From: Rhodanobacter sp. DHG33
GTDB taxonomy: Bacteria; Pseudomonadota; Gammaproteobacteria; Xanthomonadales; Rhodanobacteraceae
DNA length: 64,000 nucleotides
NCBI RefSeq assembly: GCF_014843005.1
Contig: NZ_JACYXM010000004.1
Span: 64,530 to 128,529 of the forward strand
Direction of reading: 5' to 3'
Shown: positions 61,304 through 64,000 of the stretch, piece after piece
Numbering within the stretch: the first letter of the stretch is position 1
How the letters are laid out: every line of letters starts with the position of its first letter
Made by a program: the position numbers and the translations under genes
The notes under the pieces: generated by a model
Told to the model about the DNA's origin: nothing
Seen by the model: the letters and a program-made list of their open reading frames with translations, nothing else
The model's database searches: none

Positions 61304-61663
61304 ATGCCGCAGTTCCTGGTTTCCGGTTACCTCCCCGACGACTACGATCCATCCACCGAGACCGAGGCGACCATCGAAGCGATCCACGCACTCAATCGCG
61401 AAATGATCGCCGCCGGTGTCAGAAAGTTCGCCTGCGGCCTGGGCCCGGCTCGGGCAGTGCGCTCGCAGCCCAACGGCAAGGTGCTCATTACCGACGGGCC
61501 GTACCTGGAGACCAAGGAGCACGTGGGCGGCTTCTGGATATTGGAAACCGCCGATCTCGACGAAGCGCTGGCGTGGGCGCGCAAGGGCGCCGAGGCGTGC
61601 CGCGCGTCGATCGAAGTGCGTCCGATCTTCTTCGCGCCGGACCCGCAGCGAGCCGCGGAGTAA
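61304..61663 (+). CDS. YCII-related (DGPF-type) protein
   Basis: 119 residues. MPQFLVSGYLPDDYDPSTE at the start, LPx-like GLGPARAVRSQPNGKVLITDGPYLETKEHVGGFWILETADLDEALAWARKGAEACRASIEVRPIF in the middle, matching the YCII/DGPF fold (DGPY, ETKE, GGFWILE). In many genomes such genes accompany an ECF sigma factor; none is adjacent here. ATG 61304 preceded by AGGAGAAG. Function unknown. Confidence 0.88.
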   Translation: MPQFLVSGYLPDDYDPSTETEATIEAIHALNREMIAAGVRKFACGLGPARAVRSQPNGKVLITDGPYLETKEHVGGFWILETADLDEALAWARKGAEACRASIEVRPIFFAPDPQRAAE

Positions 61664-61684
61664 TGACAAAACAGGACAAAACAG

Positions 61685-61731
61685 GGGGTCAGAGTGCACT
61701 TGCCGCTTCCCGAAAAGTGCGCTCTAACCCC
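61685..61731 (+). repeat. Imperfect inverted repeat (GGGGTCAGAGTGCACTT ... AAGTGCGCTCTAACCCC)
   Basis: 17-base arms with two non-Watson-Crick positions (one G-T) around a 13-base loop, between the YCII and serine hydrolase genes. The unit resembles REP-like elements with the TCAGAGTGCACTT core that are common in xanthomonads. It may act as a bidirectional terminator for the convergent genes. Confidence 0.7.
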
Positions 61732-61757
61732 AGGTTCCACGATGCGGCGCTGGCATA

Positions 61758-62807
61758 TCAGTGCTCTTTCACGGCACTCAAGGCCACGTAGGGCTTGCCA
61801 TCGAGGATGGCATTGATGGCATCGGCCAGGGCGTAGACGTGATCGTTCTGGTTGGTCTCGATAATGATCGTCCGGCCCTTGGAAGCGTCCATCGTTAGCA
61901 GGGCTTCGAAGTTGCGGTTGTTGCCATCGTGCACGTGCTTCATCAATTGGTTGCCAATCACACTCCACTCCCCAAGCGCCGTGGACCAGCCGGGATGCCG
62001 ACCGATCCCGAGCTGGCGCGTACTATCGGGCGTGATGAGGCAGAAGCTGGCCATGCAGTTCGACCAGCGGAAAAAGTCGTCCGCGGTCAATGACGTCCAG
62101 CCACTGATGTCCAGCGTCATCGGATCCTGCTTGAAATTCGCATCGAAACTCTTGGCGATGCGCGGCGTGGCGTTCGTCGGGTCGATTGCGGCGTCGCGGA
62201 TGCCGGCCTTCGGAAATTCCTTCTTCGTGATGAACTCATCGAAGCTCATGCCGCTGATTTTCTCTATCACCTGTCGGCGCAGGAACGTGTTGTTATTGTT
62301 GTAGGCGTAATGCGTACCGGCCGGATGGTCGAGCTGCTTGAGCGCGCGGAGGTTGCGGTAGGCGTCCGCGTCACTGTGCACGGTGTCCCAATCGATGTCG
62401 GGCAATCCGCTCGTGCAGTGCATCAGGTCGTCGATCGTCACCGTTGCCGCCCAGGGCGGCAGATCAGGCAAGAACTTCGACACGGGATCGGTCAGCGAAA
62501 GCTTCCCTTCTTGCGCAAGCATCAAGATACCGACGGCATCGAATTCCTTCGAGATCGACCCGATGTCGAACCGGTCCGAAAGCTTCAGGGGAACCGTGCG
62601 GGATGCGTCCGCGTAGCCGATTGCGCGGCGAAGAACGACCTTTCCGTGATCCGCAATCAGGATGTTTCCGTTCAACAGGCCCGCTTGGTGGGCCTGGTCA
62701 AGGTAGCTGTTAAGTTGGTCAATCGTTGCCGACTGTGCGTGCGCCGCGCACGGTCCGATGATGGTCCAGAAAATGGCGGCAAGAATACCCTTACGAACAA
62801 ACGTCAT
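61758..62807 (-). CDS. Serine hydrolase, beta-lactamase/class C family, exported
   Basis: 349 residues with signal peptide ending AAHAQ. The SxxK motif is SISK (Ser84-Lys87) in RFDIGSISKEFDAVGILML; TIDDLMHCTSGLPDIDWD, and YAYNNNNTFLRRQVIEKISGMSFDEFI contains the YxN motif. The third KTG-type motif is not obvious, as is common in esterase-type members. It could be a D-alanyl peptidase or esterase; beta-lactamase activity is unlikely to be the main role. Downstream of the REP-like repeat. Confidence 0.88.
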   Translation of the reverse strand: MTFVRKGILAAIFWTIIGPCAAHAQSATIDQLNSYLDQAHQAGLLNGNILIADHGKVVLRRAIGYADASRTVPLKLSDRFDIGSISKEFDAVGILMLAQEGKLSLTDPVSKFLPDLPPWAATVTIDDLMHCTSGLPDIDWDTVHSDADAYRNLRALKQLDHPAGTHYAYNNNNTFLRRQVIEKISGMSFDEFITKKEFPKAGIRDAAIDPTNATPRIAKSFDANFKQDPMTLDISGWTSLTADDFFRWSNCMASFCLITPDSTRQLGIGRHPGWSTALGEWSVIGNQLMKHVHDGNNRNFEALLTMDASKGRTIIIETNQNDHVYALADAINAILDGKPYVALSAVKEH

Positions 62808-63183
62808 GGTTCACCTCGGAATGGATTTCCAGGAATCTGCTGGGTCTCGCAAAAACCGCAAAGCCGCCGCGTGGCCACGACATGGCGCCACACTCGACTG
62901 CGTATCGAGCGTCTGATGCACACCGCCGTGAAAGGGTTTAATCCGGGCGATGGGGCGATGGTGGTTGCGACAACGCCGTTCGCCATAGGCGAAAGCAATC
63001 TTCCATCGCGGAAGGCGGCGATTGCTGGGACGACACTGGACTCTCCAGTGGAGGAGGAGATCAGCCAATACCGAGCCTGTGGCGATAGGATTGGCTGATC
63101 TGAACTGTCCGCTTTCGACCCGAAGCAGACCTTGTTCGATGGCTCCATGAAACAGTTACTTGGAGGAGGCGAAAGCAAACGCT
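62808..63183. other. Intergenic region with repeat copy E
   Basis: 376 bases between divergent genes. Holds the repeat at 63106-63131 and presumably both promoters; no gene was found. Confidence 0.6.
63106..63131 (+). repeat. Palindromic repeat, copy E
   Basis: TGTCCGCTTTCGACCCGAAG followed by CAGACC; core intact, two right-arm changes. Confidence 0.78.
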
Positions 63184-63714
63184 ATGAGGTTTCCAACGCG
63201 TGGGGTCTTCCTTGTGGCTTGTATGGCGCTTATGAATAGTTCCTGGGCCGCTTCGGTTACGCCAAACGCGGCTGACACGGTGAAACGGCTCTATCATGAC
63301 TACTCATGGGAGGCGGTCATGATCGCTGGGCCTGACCCTTGGATCGGCGATGCGCCAAAGGCCACGCTTGATCATTATTTCAACGGTGATCTGGTCGCCA
63401 TATGGCTTAAATCCCGGAAGTGTGGGGGCGATTGTGCCGTCGGCTGGATTGGCTACGATCCGCTCTGGGATAGCATGGATCCTTCGGGGTTTTCCGACGT
63501 GAGCGTTTGGGGCACGGATGATCCGCACATCGTTAAGGTCGAAATGACTGGGCCTTGCGTGCCGGGGAAGGCATGCAAGCCCGAGGGTAGCGGACGAGTT
63601 CGTCTGATCTATTTTTTGCGACCAACAGCGCTTGGTTGGCGCATCTCAGATATTCGGAGTGAGGTACACGGCTCATTGAAGGCCGCTCTCCTGAAGGTAT
63701 CGAGCGAGCATTGA
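63184..63714 (+). CDS. Exported protein, possibly DUF3828-like
   Basis: 176 residues with a signal peptide (GVFLVACMALMNSSWAAS). The mature part has TVKRLYHDYSWEAVM near its start and VRLIYFLRPTALGWRISDI near the end, a layout like DUF3828 (NTF2-type) proteins, but similarity is weak. Contains four Cys (KCGGDC, PCVPGKAC). GGAGGAGG lies 14 bases before ATG 63184; a TTG start at 63160 is possible. It is flanked by repeat copies E and F. Confidence 0.72.
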   Translation: MRFPTRGVFLVACMALMNSSWAASVTPNAADTVKRLYHDYSWEAVMIAGPDPWIGDAPKATLDHYFNGDLVAIWLKSRKCGGDCAVGWIGYDPLWDSMDPSGFSDVSVWGTDDPHIVKVEMTGPCVPGKACKPEGSGRVRLIYFLRPTALGWRISDIRSEVHGSLKAALLKVSSEH

Positions 63715-63716
63715 AC

Positions 63717-63742
63717 TGTCCGCTTTCGACCCATAGCGGACA
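63717..63742 (+). repeat. Palindromic repeat, copy F
   Basis: TGTCCGCTTTCGACCCATAG followed by CGGACA; outer arms perfect; starts 2 bases after the preceding stop codon. Confidence 0.8.
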
Positions 63743-63790
63743 CGGATAGCGGCACCTGAGGAGTTCTTTGTGGCTGCCTTCGGGGGAGAT

Positions 63791-64000
63791 ATGAAGTTAA
63801 CTTGTCTTCTGTTGCTGACGACAGTATTGGCGTACGGATGTAGTGGCACTATCAGCACGCAAGTGCCTGCGCGAGTTCAGTTCTGCGATCTTGTAAGCCA
63901 GCCTGCTAGATACGACACGGCCCTGGTCAGGTTCCACGCACACATTGTGAGCGACGGAATCGAGCGCTCGGGGCTTATGGACCCAACTTGCCCAAGACGA
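63791..64000 (+). CDS. Lipoprotein, 3' truncated by window end
   Basis: Open from ATG 63791 to the window edge (70 codons). It has a lipoprotein signal (MKLTCLLLLTTVLAYGCSG, lipidated Cys17) and a mature start TISTQVPARVQFCDLVSQPA. GGGGGAGAT precedes the ATG. The fragment is too short to identify the family. Confidence 0.72.
   Translation, partial: MKLTCLLLLTTVLAYGCSGTISTQVPARVQFCDLVSQPARYDTALVRFHAHIVSDGIERSGLMDPTCPRR

Noticed and set aside
62811-63178. Short minus-strand ORFs containing FGSKAD
   Set aside because: The peptide is the translation of the 26-bp palindromic repeat and recurs at other repeat copies; it is not a gene.

Overview
The window is high-GC DNA from a Gram-negative gammaproteobacterium. 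It is most likely a member of the Lysobacterales (Xanthomonadales), family Rhodanobacteraceae (Dyella, Luteibacter or Rhodanobacter-like). The assignment rests on gene content: a Tad locus with a DUF3613 gene, a DUF2968 lipoprotein, an exported PNGase A-type amidase, and the TTACTTCTCTTTG stem-loop repeat. It is an inference; no database search was run.

Layout. 1-750: end of a 2-oxo acid dehydrogenase E2 gene. 983-8271 (minus): a 2132-residue trimeric autotransporter adhesin followed by a BamE/OmpA lipoprotein resembling TpgA of the AtaA-TpgA pair. 8680-9645: an AraC-type regulator. 10046-21686: a complete Tad/Flp pilus operon (flp, prepilin peptidase, tadE, cpaB, cpaC, tadZ, cpaF, tadB, tadC, tadD, DUF3613, tadG) behind a near-consensus sigma-54 promoter. 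Most junctions overlap by 4 bases, which suggests translational coupling. 21825-34336: housekeeping and conserved genes (DUF2968, DUF1456, DUF456, HlyIII, TonB, a cupin/FAD pair, cardiolipin synthase, carboxylesterase, an AraC-VOC-DUF1801 cluster, 2'-5' RNA ligase, pyrC).

34343-42541 looks like a GlcNAc-polymer and glycoprotein degradation region: a GH18 chitinase with twin carbohydrate-binding modules, a D-amino-acid deaminase-like PLP enzyme, a PNGase A-family amidase and a GH3 glycosidase. Two LacI-type palindromes (core GACAnCGTTGTC) lie upstream of the chitinase and deaminase. 42602-48826 holds small proteins, a LytS/LytTR two-component system and two MacB-type permeases without an ATPase. 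49189-53332 holds a TraB/GumN protein and two exported VOC proteins around a DJ-1/AraC regulator.

53726-59780 is a compositionally different, AT-richer island. It carries an RHS system split into two separately exported polypeptides, a C-terminal toxin-like domain of about 141 residues, and a three-helix membrane protein placed like an immunity gene. Next to it is a chimeric pseudogene scar in which the 5' part of a secreted esterase gene abuts the 3' part of dnaE2, each with one in-frame stop. 60026-64000: an AAA ATPase, a YCII protein, a serine hydrolase, a small exported protein and a truncated lipoprotein gene.

Six copies of a 26-bp palindromic repeat (TGTCCGCTTTCGACCC-type) occur only after position 49000, mostly near gene ends. 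No rRNA, tRNA, CRISPR array or intact insertion sequence was seen.
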